Shown here in pieces: positions 25,132 through 35,108 of a stretch of 64,000 nucleotides of DNA. The stretch's first letter is position 1. Every line of letters begins with the position of its first letter. This DNA is from JABCZS01 sp041660525 (lineage in GTDB: Bacteria > Pseudomonadota > Gammaproteobacteria > JABCZS01): positions 124,001 to 188,000 of the forward strand of contig JBAZWD010000002.1 in assembly GCA_041660525.1 (NCBI GenBank), read 5' to 3'. The position numbers and the translations under genes are program-made. The notes below the pieces were generated by a model that saw only the letters and a program-made list of their open reading frames with translations, did not search any database and was not told where the DNA came from.

Positions 25132-27294
25132 ATGCCTGATAGATTAAGCCTAAAACAAACACTCACAGACTTTTCAGACTCTATTTATAATAATTTTACT
25201 TATCATCTCGCTAAATTTGCTGATATAGATGAAGCAATTCAAGAAGATGAAGGTAATAAACTAAAAGAACAACTAAGACAAAAAATCTTACGTGATAAAG
25301 ATGCAGAACTTTTAGCAGAAGCTAAAAAAATACTGATCAAGTTTTTCCCTGGTCAAAAAATCTCGAATGTAAAAGAGCAAGTACTGAATATCATGGTAGA
25401 TAGTCGTACTGATGAAATTAACAATAAAGTAAAACAAGAATTAAATAAATTATTAGATGAAAAACTAGAACCTGACAATAAAACGCGAAGACAAAAATTA
25501 ATTCGCTCATTTTTTAGTGCGAATGTTCTAATTTCATTGCTGGGCTTAAACATTGGATATCTCGCCATTCATACCTTCATCATGTGGCAATGGCATATTC
25601 CCCTATTAGCTGCACTTGGCTTAACAACTGCTTTGACCAGCTGGATTCTCATTATTCCACTCATACCCTTCGTAGCCTTATCCATCTGGCACGCAAAATC
25701 AGTCATGAAGAAAAACATTTTATATCATGAAAATCTAAATATATATTTAAAAGCATATAATGAAATTAAAAAATCAACAACTGTAACTATTGAACAAGAA
25801 ACGGAACTGCTCCGTAATTTTACTACGCAACATGCTGATTACATTTCTTACACTAATACGCAGGTAAACCTCAACCCTTGGAAAGTAGCTGCTCGAACTT
25901 TATTTTACTTTAGTCTATTTACAGCAGTACTCATCAGCGGTGTTACACCAGTAATTTTAATTGCAGCTGTTGTATGCGCAGCATTTTTTGCTTTACTTGA
26001 TTATGAAGCACAAACGACAGAAAAAAACCAAGATATAGAATTAAAACAACTACTCTGGGAAACAATAGAGCTTAAAAAAATAAAAGTTAAAGCGCTCGAT
26101 GCCGAAAAAAATATACAGCTTGACCGTCCAAAAAATGTATTTATGCCGGTCATGGACAAAACCATTAAGAATATTGAAAATATTACAACCCCAATTAGTG
26201 CAGGCTATATTCCCTTTGGCTTTATCTCTTTATTTGGTTTTCATCTATTTGTAGCGAGTCTTGGTGTCATAGCTTTAACTACCGCTTTATGGACCATACC
26301 CGCTTTAGCTTTAATAGGCATTGTTTATTACAACGTTAAACAAAATGAAAAATTTTATAAATTTCATTTCCAAGAAAAAGCTAGATTACTACAAGAAAAA
26401 GATGAATTAGAATATAAAATAAAAATGTTAAGTGAAGAAAAGGAACTTATCTTAGATAAACTAAAAAAACCATTATTTATGGATCATTTAAGTAAAACCT
26501 CAAAAGATACTCATAAAAAAGCTGAAGATTTTAAAAAACGTTACCGTCCATTTTTTATGGGCGGCTCGCTTAGCGGCGTAAGCGTAGCCATATTCACGCC
26601 TTTACTCGCATTACCTTTAACCTGGGCCATTTTAGCTATAGGGGCTATCGCAATTACAGCCTTTTTAGCAGGAAAATTCTTAGGCGACTTAGACTGGAAA
26701 GTCCGAACAGCTAAAGAAAATATAGAGAAAGAAAATCACGAATTAAAAATGGAAAATCTTGCTTTATTAAATAAAGTAGAAATTTTAGTTGAAAAAACTG
26801 AGAGCTTACCACTTCAACAGGAACCCACTAAAATATTCGCTGAAGAAGATAATGTTGAAATAACACTATCAGATAGCCCGGAAGTTAAAGTAAACTCTAC
26901 TAATGAACAAACTGTATGCTTATTGAATTCTAACTATTTTGAGGCTGAAGATACTACGGTTAATAGTCGAGTAATTAAAGAAAATCCCGATGTTCATACT
27001 GATGTTCTAACAATACACGATGAATGTTTCTGTCCAATTTCTAATTCTATGAATATCTTAGCAGCTTCATCGAATGTAATAGTGTTTGCTAGCAATAACG
27101 AAGAAGGACTTTCGACGACACCTACACCCACGTCTACAGCCCCTATAACAACGTCCAACGTATCTTCTTCACCTGAAGTTCAACCTAAAAGCCTTTTTTA
27201 TTATGATTACATTAAAGAACAAAATAATAAGGTTAATAAACGAAAAATACCTGATTCGATGGGCAGCACTGCTCTTAAAATTCGGTGCGCGTAA
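25132..27294 (+). CDS. Four-module membrane/coiled-coil protein, unknown function
   Basis: A 720-aa protein I do not recognise. A charged helical N-terminus (1-125) is followed by four repeats of one plan: a membrane-helix pair, then a charged coiled coil. The pairs lie near residues 127-187, 253-290, 354-400 and 475-518. The coiled coils include EKARLLQEKDELEYKIKML and ENHELKMENLALLNKVEIL. The tail (560-720) is acidic, then Thr/Ser/Pro-rich (TPTPTSTAPITTSN), and ends in a basic stretch. AAGGTGG precedes the ATG. The architecture resembles membrane-remodelling or inclusion-membrane effectors of intracellular bacteria; this is inference. Confidence 0.8.
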   Translation: MPDRLSLKQTLTDFSDSIYNNFTYHLAKFADIDEAIQEDEGNKLKEQLRQKILRDKDAELLAEAKKILIKFFPGQKISNVKEQVLNIMVDSRTDEINNKVKQELNKLLDEKLEPDNKTRRQKLIRSFFSANVLISLLGLNIGYLAIHTFIMWQWHIPLLAALGLTTALTSWILIIPLIPFVALSIWHAKSVMKKNILYHENLNIYLKAYNEIKKSTTVTIEQETELLRNFTTQHADYISYTNTQVNLNPWKVAARTLFYFSLFTAVLISGVTPVILIAAVVCAAFFALLDYEAQTTEKNQDIELKQLLWETIELKKIKVKALDAEKNIQLDRPKNVFMPVMDKTIKNIENITTPISAGYIPFGFISLFGFHLFVASLGVIALTTALWTIPALALIGIVYYNVKQNEKFYKFHFQEKARLLQEKDELEYKIKMLSEEKELILDKLKKPLFMDHLSKTSKDTHKKAEDFKKRYRPFFMGGSLSGVSVAIFTPLLALPLTWAILAIGAIAITAFLAGKFLGDLDWKVRTAKENIEKENHELKMENLALLNKVEILVEKTESLPLQQEPTKIFAEEDNVEITLSDSPEVKVNSTNEQTVCLLNSNYFEAEDTTVNSRVIKENPDVHTDVLTIHDECFCPISNSMNILAASSNVIVFASNNEEGLSTTPTPTSTAPITTSNVSSSPEVQPKSLFYYDYIKEQNNKVNKRKIPDSMGSTALKIRCA

Positions 27295-27362
27295 AACCCT
27301 CAACAGCAGTTTCAACATTTAGATAAAAATTAAAATATAAGATTGATGCACGATATGTCTAG

Positions 27363-27438
27363 TGGCGTCCCCAAGGGGATTCGAACCCCTGTTACCGCCG
27401 TGAAAGGGCAGTGTCCTAGGCCCCTAGACGATGGGGAC
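27363..27438 (-). tRNA. tRNA-Glu (UUC)
   Basis: A 76-nt cloverleaf read on the minus strand from GTCCCCATCGTCTAG, with anticodon TTC in CCCTTTCACGG, T-loop GGTTCGAATCC and encoded 3' CCA. It lies next to gltX, whose product charges it. The gap 27295-27643 contains only this tRNA and tRNA-Ala. Confidence 0.97.
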
Positions 27439-27563
27439 GTAATTGAAGCAAGGCGCATTATGCCCTCTTTTAAAGTAATATGCAAGAAGGATATTTCTTA
27501 TTAATTGCGATTTTTTGATGCTTGACGGCGAATATATGTTAGCATAGAATTTCTTCTCTTCTT

Positions 27564-27636
<73 letters not shown>

Positions 27637-27643
27637 ATTTTCA

Positions 27644-29026
27644 CTAAATGCTTACCAAAGCCTTAATTCTTGCCACTACCTGCTCTTTTCCGATCAAATA
27701 CAAAGTTTGATCCAAGGCCGGCGATTGCGTATTCCCTGTTAATGCAATACGTATCGGCGGCCCTACTTTGCCCATTTTAACATCATGCGCTGCACAAATT
27801 TCTTGTATGGCTTGATGAATGGCTTCAAGCTCCCAAGAGGTTTTGGCAAAGACTTCTGCGGCAGTTTTTAAAATAGGCATGGCTTCTGGTGTTAAAAATT
27901 TCTCTTTTGCCGCATCATCTAACACGGGTTGTTGATAAAAATATTGGCTGTGTTGCGCTAATTCCGATAAGGTGTGCACGCGATCGCGCATTAATATAAA
28001 TAATTGTGCTAAATCGGGGCCGCCATTCGTGTCAATATTTAATTTATTGAACTGCTCTTTTAATAAATCACGCATGGATTCTGGGTCGACAGCTTTTAAA
28101 TACTGCTGATTGACCCACAATAATTTTTGTTCATCGAAGGTTGCAGCTGAGCGTTGTACGTCTTCAATTTCAAAAAACTCTATCATTTCATCAATGGTGA
28201 AAATTTCTTGATCGCCATGTGACCAACCTAAACGCGCTAAATAATTTAATAAGGCTTGTGGCAAAACGCCCATGTCTTGGTATTGCAAAACACTGACCGC
28301 GCCGTGACGTTTGGATAAACGTTTACCGTCTGAACCTAAAATCATTGGTATATGTGCATAATGTGGTGGCGTTAAACCTAGGGCTAGAAATATATTCATT
28401 TGCCTTGGGGTATTGTTTAAATGATCATCGCCACGGATAACGTGGGTGATTTTCATGTCGGCATCATCAACAACCACTGTTAAATTGTAAGTTGGGCTTC
28501 CATCTTCCCTTGCAATAACTAAATCATCTAATTCAGCATTGGCAAACACTACTAATCCTTTGACCGCATCATTAATCACAACCTCGCCATCAAGAGGATT
28601 ACGAAAGCGAATCACATGGGGTTTATCCATGGGATAGTCGCTCAAATTGCGGCAACAACCGTCATAACGCGGCTTTTCTTTGGCTTCCATCTGTTTTTCA
28701 CGCAATTGCGCCAGGCGTTCTTTTGAACAATAACAACGGTAAGCATGTCCGGTTTTTATTAAGCTTTCTATAACTTCTTTATAGTGGGGAAAACGATCCG
28801 TTTGATAAATAGGACCGATATCATAGTCTAAATCCAGCCATTTCATGGCATCTAAGATAATCTGTTTGGACGCTTGCGTTGAGCGTTCAAGATCGGTATC
28901 TTCTATGCGTAGAATAAAGGTTCCCTTAAGTTTGCGGGCATAAAGCCAGCTAAACAGCGCGGTGCGTGCACTACCAATATGTAAATAACCTGTCGGACTG
29001 GGTGCAAAACGTGTACAAATGGACAT
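27644..29026 (-). CDS. gltX: Glutamyl-tRNA synthetase
   Basis: Class I aminoacyl-tRNA synthetase, 460 aa. It has the HIGH-type motif APSPTGYLHIGSARTALFSW near the start, a Zn-binding-type insert with CYCSKERL and YDGCCRN, and the KMSKS-type motif SDGKRLSKRHGAVS near residue 240. The C-terminal half is the helical anticodon-binding domain. Divergent from dacB, with 34 bases between starts. Confidence 0.97.
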   Translation of the reverse strand: MSICTRFAPSPTGYLHIGSARTALFSWLYARKLKGTFILRIEDTDLERSTQASKQIILDAMKWLDLDYDIGPIYQTDRFPHYKEVIESLIKTGHAYRCYCSKERLAQLREKQMEAKEKPRYDGCCRNLSDYPMDKPHVIRFRNPLDGEVVINDAVKGLVVFANAELDDLVIAREDGSPTYNLTVVVDDADMKITHVIRGDDHLNNTPRQMNIFLALGLTPPHYAHIPMILGSDGKRLSKRHGAVSVLQYQDMGVLPQALLNYLARLGWSHGDQEIFTIDEMIEFFEIEDVQRSAATFDEQKLLWVNQQYLKAVDPESMRDLLKEQFNKLNIDTNGGPDLAQLFILMRDRVHTLSELAQHSQYFYQQPVLDDAAKEKFLTPEAMPILKTAAEVFAKTSWELEAIHQAIQEICAAHDVKMGKVGPPIRIALTGNTQSPALDQTLYLIGKEQVVARIKALVSI

Positions 29027-29060
29027 TGTATTTCCTTAAAAGTTATCGAGGTAAAATAAC

Positions 29061-30347
29061 ATGAAACGGGTATTTTTGGCCAGTCTTCTCGTTCTTATTT
29101 CAAAGCTCGGCCTTGCCGCGCCCATAGACAATCTGGTGGAAAAATATATTCCGAACGCACATCTTGGCTTATATATCCAAGACGCTGACAGTAAAAAAAT
29201 CCTTTATACAAAAAATAGTGAGCAAGGCTTTTCCCCAGCCAGCGTGACAAAAGCATTTACCGCTGCAGCGAGCTTGTTCAAGATTGATCCCGAATTTTCA
29301 TATCAAACGGTTTTAGGATCGAATCAAAATGATTTAATCGTAAGTTTTAGTGGCGACCCTACTCTGACTACACAAGATTTGGAAAATCTTTTACAAGCGA
29401 TCAAAACAGTTAAAGGCAATATTATTATTGATAATACTTATTTTCCAAAACCGGATGAAGCGCGCGGCATAGTCGCTGAAGATTTAAATTGGTATTTCGG
29501 CACGCCCGCTAAAAGCGTCATTATTGATGAAAACCAAGTGCCGATTAAAATTACTGCAAGTGATGATCTCAAATTGGTGAGCGAACAAGAGGCTAATACT
29601 TTATGCCAACTTAACGTTGATTTAAACCCAAAAACTAATGCCATTAAACTATATGGCTGCTGGCCAGAAGTTAAAAAAGATGCTGTGCTTAAAGTTGCAC
29701 TTGCTAATCCCGAGCTTCGCGTTAAGCAAATTATTCTTGAATATTTAGCTAAACAAAATATTGCATTTAATGGTCAAATTAAAATTGAAAATGCAAAAAT
29801 TGTTGATGTCATCGCAACACACCAATCGCCACCCTTAAAAGAAATGTATCCCGTTATCATGAAAGAATCTAATAATATTTATGCCGACAGCCTCAATAAA
29901 ACCTTAGGCAAAAAAACTTATGATCGTGGAACGCTACAAGCCGGTAGTTATGCCGTACAACAAATCTTAGAAAAAAAATTAACTATAAATTTAGATAATA
30001 TTCGCCTTTATGATGGCGCAGGTGGATCAATCTACAATCAAGTTACACCTCGAAGTGTCGCCCTATTTTTACAAGCGATGTATCAATCATCGTATAAAAA
30101 TACATTTCTAAACATGCAAATTGTGGATGATAAGCATACATTTCATTGGCGTTTACCTGAAAATGTACAAACCAATATTTATCTTAAAACTGGCTCTATG
30201 ACCGGCGTGAGCAATATGGTCGGTTATATAAAAACAAAAAGTGGGAAAACATTAGTACTGGTTTGCTTATTGAACGGTTTACCTTTGGATAAAACAAACG
30301 CATGGTTGTTTGAAAAAGAATTGATAGCGTATTTAGCGAGTCAATAA
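29061..30347 (+). CDS. dacB: D-Ala-D-Ala carboxypeptidase/endopeptidase, PBP4 family
   Basis: Periplasmic peptidoglycan hydrolase of the S13 family, 428 aa. A signal peptide (residues 1-19, ending GLAA) precedes the penicillin-binding motifs: SxxK as SPASVTKAFTA near residue 60, SxN as KESNNIYADSL and KTG as LKTGSMTGVSN. All catalytic motifs are present. It converges on pgi with only 2 bases between stop codons. Confidence 0.94.
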   Translation: MKRVFLASLLVLISKLGLAAPIDNLVEKYIPNAHLGLYIQDADSKKILYTKNSEQGFSPASVTKAFTAAASLFKIDPEFSYQTVLGSNQNDLIVSFSGDPTLTTQDLENLLQAIKTVKGNIIIDNTYFPKPDEARGIVAEDLNWYFGTPAKSVIIDENQVPIKITASDDLKLVSEQEANTLCQLNVDLNPKTNAIKLYGCWPEVKKDAVLKVALANPELRVKQIILEYLAKQNIAFNGQIKIENAKIVDVIATHQSPPLKEMYPVIMKESNNIYADSLNKTLGKKTYDRGTLQAGSYAVQQILEKKLTINLDNIRLYDGAGGSIYNQVTPRSVALFLQAMYQSSYKNTFLNMQIVDDKHTFHWRLPENVQTNIYLKTGSMTGVSNMVGYIKTKSGKTLVLVCLLNGLPLDKTNAWLFEKELIAYLASQ

Positions 30348-30349
30348 TT

Positions 30350-32002
30350 TTATAGAAATGCTTTTTTAATATAATCATGCAACTGTTGCAAACCGGCATA
30401 GACATCTTTTTTCAAATGAATACGTAAAGCGCGTCTTGAAAGTTGTGTTAATACTTCAAAATCACCTTGCGCCTGCACGTTGTTCACAATGCCAAATGTA
30501 TAATTTTTGCCAGGAATTTTAATATCTTGCAGATGATCAGCTGTAATTTGTAAAAACACACCGGTGTTTGGGCCACCTTTATAAACTTGACCAGTCGAAT
30601 GTAAAAAGCGCGGACCAAAACCTAAACATGTCGCAACTTTTTTAGTATCACGGATTGCAACTCTGCTTTGTTGCAGTAAGGTAATATGTGCATCAGACAT
30701 TTCAATAAATGCTGATAAATCTACATAATCGCCCTCTTGAATGCGATTAAAGTGCGCGCGCAAATAATTTTCTATGGTGCCTTTGCCTTTTAATGATAGG
30801 CTTAATACTTTTTCATTATTTACATCGGTAAACAGTGCAATGCCATTTTCCTCAAAAAAAGGTTGGGGCGAGGATACCTTTCCTGTTTGCTCATACTCAG
30901 TTATCAATTGTCGTGCACGAATTTTGCTGGCTTCAACATCAGGTTGATTAAATGGGTTAATATCTAAAATACTGCCCGCAATAGCCGTTGCTATTTCCCA
31001 TTTAAAGAGCTCGGCCCCTAATTGATTTTTTTCCAAAACATGCGAGCGTACCACGCTCTGCCCTGCTTTTTCTAATGCAATAATTGCATTATCTTGTTCT
31101 AAGTCTGACGCTGATTCTAATCGAATATAAATAAATAGCCGATCATTACCGTATACATTCGGCGCGCCTACAGGCTCTTGATCAACTGGAATTAAACCTT
31201 TTCCATGTTTGCCGGTAGACTCTGCCAGCAATTGCTCGAGCCATCCACCTAAACTTTGAATACCAGGAGATACAATTAAGGTTATTTTATTTTTACCTTG
31301 CTGTGCACAAAGGCCTAATGTTAGGCCTAAAATCAAACCTGGATTATCATTGTCGGTACTGCAGGCATGTGCCATTATTGAGGCATACGATATAAAGTTT
31401 TTCACATCACCACCCATTAATCCAAAGGGTGCCATGCCAAAATTAGATAAGGCAGAATAACGACCGCCTATGGAAGGCTTGCCGTAAAATACGGTTTTAA
31501 AGTTTTCCTTTTTAGCCAAAATATCTAGTGCAGTACCTGGATCTGTAATGGCTAAAAAACGATCGCCAACATCTGTTTTGTTCAATAGCGCTTGTAAACG
31601 CTGGTAAAAATATTGTTTGAATATATTGGGTTCTAATGTTGTACCTGACTTACTGGAAACAATAAAAAAAGTATGTTGCAAATCAATTCTTTGCTCTAAA
31701 TGTAAAATTTGCATAGGATCAGTTGAATCTAAAATATGTAATTTTGGATAATCATCTATTTTCCCAAAAGTTTTAGCCAACATCGCTGGGCATAAACTCG
31801 AACCGCCCATTCCTAATAGTACGATATCCGTAAAGCCTACGAGTTTTATTGCTTGCGCTAAATTTTCAATGCGCTCAGCTTCTGATAATTCTGATTGCGC
31901 GATGGTCAACCATCCTAACCATGTACTTTCATCACTGTTGGTCCAAAGACTAGGATCGCCCTGCCATAAGCGTTGAATTGTATTTTTGGGATTCGACTTC
32001 AT
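30350..32002 (-). CDS. pgi: Glucose-6-phosphate isomerase, divergent type
   Basis: SIS-fold isomerase of glycolysis, 550 aa. Sugar-phosphate-binding stretches are clear: LLGMGGSSLCPAMLAKTF, FIVSSKSGTTLEPN and the Ser-rich GGRYSALSNFGMAP. The N-terminus (LWQGDPSLWTNSD, then WLGWL) and general sequence look like the isomerase half of bifunctional transaldolase/Pgi proteins rather than E. coli Pgi. No transaldolase domain is fused here. It follows no operon and its promoter region lies in 32003-32116, shared with truA. Confidence 0.88.
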   Translation of the reverse strand: MKSNPKNTIQRLWQGDPSLWTNSDESTWLGWLTIAQSELSEAERIENLAQAIKLVGFTDIVLLGMGGSSLCPAMLAKTFGKIDDYPKLHILDSTDPMQILHLEQRIDLQHTFFIVSSKSGTTLEPNIFKQYFYQRLQALLNKTDVGDRFLAITDPGTALDILAKKENFKTVFYGKPSIGGRYSALSNFGMAPFGLMGGDVKNFISYASIMAHACSTDNDNPGLILGLTLGLCAQQGKNKITLIVSPGIQSLGGWLEQLLAESTGKHGKGLIPVDQEPVGAPNVYGNDRLFIYIRLESASDLEQDNAIIALEKAGQSVVRSHVLEKNQLGAELFKWEIATAIAGSILDINPFNQPDVEASKIRARQLITEYEQTGKVSSPQPFFEENGIALFTDVNNEKVLSLSLKGKGTIENYLRAHFNRIQEGDYVDLSAFIEMSDAHITLLQQSRVAIRDTKKVATCLGFGPRFLHSTGQVYKGGPNTGVFLQITADHLQDIKIPGKNYTFGIVNNVQAQGDFEVLTQLSRRALRIHLKKDVYAGLQQLHDYIKKAFL

Positions 32003-32116
32003 TTATTATTCCAAGCGCGAGAAAGAACGTGGTGGTAATTTACCGATATTGGGGCTATGATCCATTAAAATTTTCCTAAATTACCTTTAAAAGAAGTATA
32101 GAAGAAGTCTATAAAA

Positions 32117-32869
32117 ATGAATCAACGCATCGCTTTGGGCATAGAATACGATGGCAGTGGTTATCACGGCTGGCAAATTCAGCCTAATCAAAATACCGTG
32201 GAAGGCCAATTAGAACGCGCCTTATCAAAAATTGCAGATAGTCCTATCAATGTTACTTGTGCCGGTCGCACAGACGTGGGCGTGCATGCATTAGGGCAAG
32301 TCGTGCATTTTGACAGCCCTGTTGATCGACCTTTAGATAATTGGGTGCGCGGTACAAATACTATGTTGCCTGCAGATATTGTTGTGAAATGGGCAAAAAT
32401 TGTTCCGAAAGATTTTCATGCGAGGTTTTCAGCTCAAAGTCGTAGTTATGAATATGTCATTTATAATGCGCCGATACGCAGTGCCCTTTATGCCCACAAT
32501 ACCACCTGGCATCGTCTTCCACTGAATCATGAATTAATGAATCTTGCTGCACAGTATTTAATTGGGATGCATGATTTTTCCGCATTTCGCGATTCACAAT
32601 GTCAGGCAAAAACAGCGACGCGAACTATTATTGCATTAACACTGACACGCGATGGGCAATTTGTAAAAATGAACATTACCGCGAATGCTTTTTTACATCA
32701 TATGGTGCGCAATATTATTGGTGTACTCTTGCCCATAGGTGCTGGATTAAAAGAGCCTATTTGGGCAAAAGAAGTTTTAGAAAGTCGTGATCGTACGATC
32801 GCCGGCATTACAGCGCCTTCGCAAGGACTTACTCTAGTGGCAGTTCAGTACGACAATTTCTTACTCTAA
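32117..32869 (+). CDS. truA: tRNA pseudouridine(38-40) synthase
   Basis: TruA family enzyme, 250 aa. It has the catalytic Asp in CAGRTDVGVHALGQVVHF, the N-terminal GIEYDGSGYHGWQIQPN and the C-terminal MVRNIIGVLLPIG. It modifies positions 38-40 in the anticodon arm of several tRNAs. Its last 41 bases overlap a small minus-strand frame. Confidence 0.97.
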   Translation: MNQRIALGIEYDGSGYHGWQIQPNQNTVEGQLERALSKIADSPINVTCAGRTDVGVHALGQVVHFDSPVDRPLDNWVRGTNTMLPADIVVKWAKIVPKDFHARFSAQSRSYEYVIYNAPIRSALYAHNTTWHRLPLNHELMNLAAQYLIGMHDFSAFRDSQCQAKTATRTIIALTLTRDGQFVKMNITANAFLHHMVRNIIGVLLPIGAGLKEPIWAKEVLESRDRTIAGITAPSQGLTLVAVQYDNFLL

Positions 32870-33020
32870 CTTGTTCACGTGATACGCGATCAGCTAAATC
32901 TTGAAATTGCACATACATATCTTGAATGTGATTTTTACTATGGCCTGTATGACCTAGATCTTGAAACTCATCTTGCAATAAGGTCAAAGATTTTTGTAAT
33001 GATTTTATTGTATAGCTCAT
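32829..33020 (-). CDS. Small hypothetical helical protein
   Basis: A 63-aa frame starting MSYTIKSLQKSLTLLQDEFQDL, amphipathic and coiled-coil-like up to about residue 50. A GTAGGTG Shine-Dalgarno-like sequence lies 5-6 bases before the ATG. Most of it lies outside truA, but its last 13 codons overlap the end of truA antisense, and that part looks less protein-like. No relative recognised. Confidence 0.4.
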   Translation of the reverse strand: MSYTIKSLQKSLTLLQDEFQDLGHTGHSKNHIQDMYVQFQDLADRVSREQVRVRNCRTELPLE

Positions 33021-33107
33021 AAAACACCTACTTTGTTACTGTTTCATCTGGTTCTTGTATCTATTAATTATAGTTAAATGATACTCGATTACCAAGATAA
33101 TGGTGCA

Positions 33108-35108
33108 TTATGACCCATGGCTAATTAAGTGTAATAAAGCTGTTTCATCTAAAACTTGTACACCTAAGGCGTGTGCTTTATCGAGTTTACTGCCGGCTTT
33201 ATCGCCTGCAACAACATAATCTGTTTTGCTTGAAACACTGTCACTGACTTTTGCGCCTAATGCTTGAAGCTGAATTTTAGCATCTTCACGTGTTAATTGC
33301 ACTAGTGTTCCTGTGAGAACAAATGTTTTTCCTGCTAAGGGTTGATGTGCAGGTTTTACAACAGCAGGCCAATGAAGGCCGCAGGCTTGTAATTCTTGAA
33401 TTAAATCTTGATGTCGCTTCATTTTGAAAAAATTAACAATATTGCTGGCCACGACTGTGCCGACATCCGGCACTTGTTGTAAAGTTTCTTCATCTGCTTG
33501 CATTAATTTGGGTAAATCAGCAAAAAATTGTGATAAGGCTAACGCAGTTTGTGTACCCACTTCGCGTATGCCGAGTGCATAAATAAATTTTGCCAACGTT
33601 GTTTCTTTACTGTCTGCAAGTGCCTTTAGAATATTTTGCGCAGATTTTTCTCCCATACGCGGTAATGCAGTGAGTTGTTCTAAGGTTAAATGATATAAAT
33701 CTGCCGGTGTTTTTATACAATTGAGTTCTACTAATTGATCAACTAATTTCTCGCCTAAGCCTTCAATATCTAATGCGCTTTTAGACGCAAAATGTTTAAT
33801 GCTAGCTGAACGTTGCGCCGGACATAATAATCCATCCGCACAACGCGCAACAGCTTCGCCCGGATGATGCAAAACAGCTGCGCCGCATACTGGGCATTTT
33901 TTCGGTAATTCAATTAATTGCGCATTCAAAGGTCTTTTTTCTAATACCACAGAAACGACTTCTGGAATAACATCGCCGGCTCTGCGAATAATAACCGTAT
34001 CATGAATACGGACATCTTTGCGGGTAATTTCATCCATATTATGTAATGTGGCATTGCGAACCGTTACACCACCCACAACCACAGGTTTTAAACGTGCAAC
34101 AGGCGTTAATGCACCTGTGCGCCCTACTTGAAAATCCACATGTTCAACAACTGTCATTTCTTCTTGTGCAGGAAATTTATGTGCGATTGCAAAACGTGGT
34201 GCACGAGAAACAAATCCTAATTGTTGTTGAAAATCTAGACGATTCACTTTGTAAACTACGCCATCAATTTCATATTCTAAACGTGCGCGTTTTGCTAAAA
34301 GTTCTTGATGATAACGGACGCATTCTTGAATGTCTGCTGCCACTTGCCGCAAGGGCGAAATACGTATACCCCACTGTCCTAATTGTTCTATCAATTCGTT
34401 TTGGGTTTTAGGCAATTCGTAATCGCCAGAATCACCAATACCATAAGAAAAAAATGATAATGGACGTGTAGCGGTAATACTAGGATCAAGTTGTCGCAAA
34501 CTCCCCGCCGCCGCATTACGTGGATTAGCAAAAACTTTTTCACCACGATCGATCGCTTTCGCATTCATGTCATTAAAGCCTTTTAAAGGCATAAATACTT
34601 CACCACGAATTTCTATGGATTTTGGATAATCTTGTCCGCGCAAATGTAAGGGAATTGCGCCTATAGTGCGAACATTTTGCGTGACATCTTCACCATTTTG
34701 GCCATCACCGCGGGTGGCCGCTAAAACCAGTTGGCCATTTTCATACAATAAATTGATGGCTAATCCGTCTAATTTTGGCTCGCAAAAATAACTGACTTTA
34801 TCGACATTTAAACGCTCACATATGCGTTTATTAAAAGCGAATAAATCTTCTTCGCTAAAAGCATTATCCAGCGATAACATCGCTTGCTTGTGTTGGACTT
34901 CATTAAAAGCATCCAAAGGCTGTGCACCTACGCGTTGCGTAGGTGAGTCAGGACTAATGTATTCGGGGTGGTTAGTTTCGAGTGTTTTGAGTTCTTGAAA
35001 TAAACGATCATATTCGCTATCCGGCACACTCGGATTATCCAATACATAATATCGATAATTATAATCCTCGAGCCTGTTTCGAAGCGCAATGATCTTTTCT
35101 TTTATCAT
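33108..35108 (-). CDS. ligA: NAD-dependent DNA ligase
   Basis: Replicative DNA ligase, 666 aa, normal length. The adenylation domain has the active-site Lys in CEPKLDGLAINLLY (near residue 115), followed by an OB fold, a four-Cys zinc finger (CPVCGAAVL, then CADGLLCPAQR), helix-hairpin-helix repeats (LPRMGEKSAQNIL) and a C-terminal BRCT domain (KTFVLTGTLVQLTREDAK). It overlaps zipA by 4 bases in the smc-zipA-ligA order. Confidence 0.98.
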   Translation of the reverse strand: MIKEKIIALRNRLEDYNYRYYVLDNPSVPDSEYDRLFQELKTLETNHPEYISPDSPTQRVGAQPLDAFNEVQHKQAMLSLDNAFSEEDLFAFNKRICERLNVDKVSYFCEPKLDGLAINLLYENGQLVLAATRGDGQNGEDVTQNVRTIGAIPLHLRGQDYPKSIEIRGEVFMPLKGFNDMNAKAIDRGEKVFANPRNAAAGSLRQLDPSITATRPLSFFSYGIGDSGDYELPKTQNELIEQLGQWGIRISPLRQVAADIQECVRYHQELLAKRARLEYEIDGVVYKVNRLDFQQQLGFVSRAPRFAIAHKFPAQEEMTVVEHVDFQVGRTGALTPVARLKPVVVGGVTVRNATLHNMDEITRKDVRIHDTVIIRRAGDVIPEVVSVVLEKRPLNAQLIELPKKCPVCGAAVLHHPGEAVARCADGLLCPAQRSASIKHFASKSALDIEGLGEKLVDQLVELNCIKTPADLYHLTLEQLTALPRMGEKSAQNILKALADSKETTLAKFIYALGIREVGTQTALALSQFFADLPKLMQADEETLQQVPDVGTVVASNIVNFFKMKRHQDLIQELQACGLHWPAVVKPAHQPLAGKTFVLTGTLVQLTREDAKIQLQALGAKVSDSVSSKTDYVVAGDKAGSKLDKAHALGVQVLDETALLHLISHGS

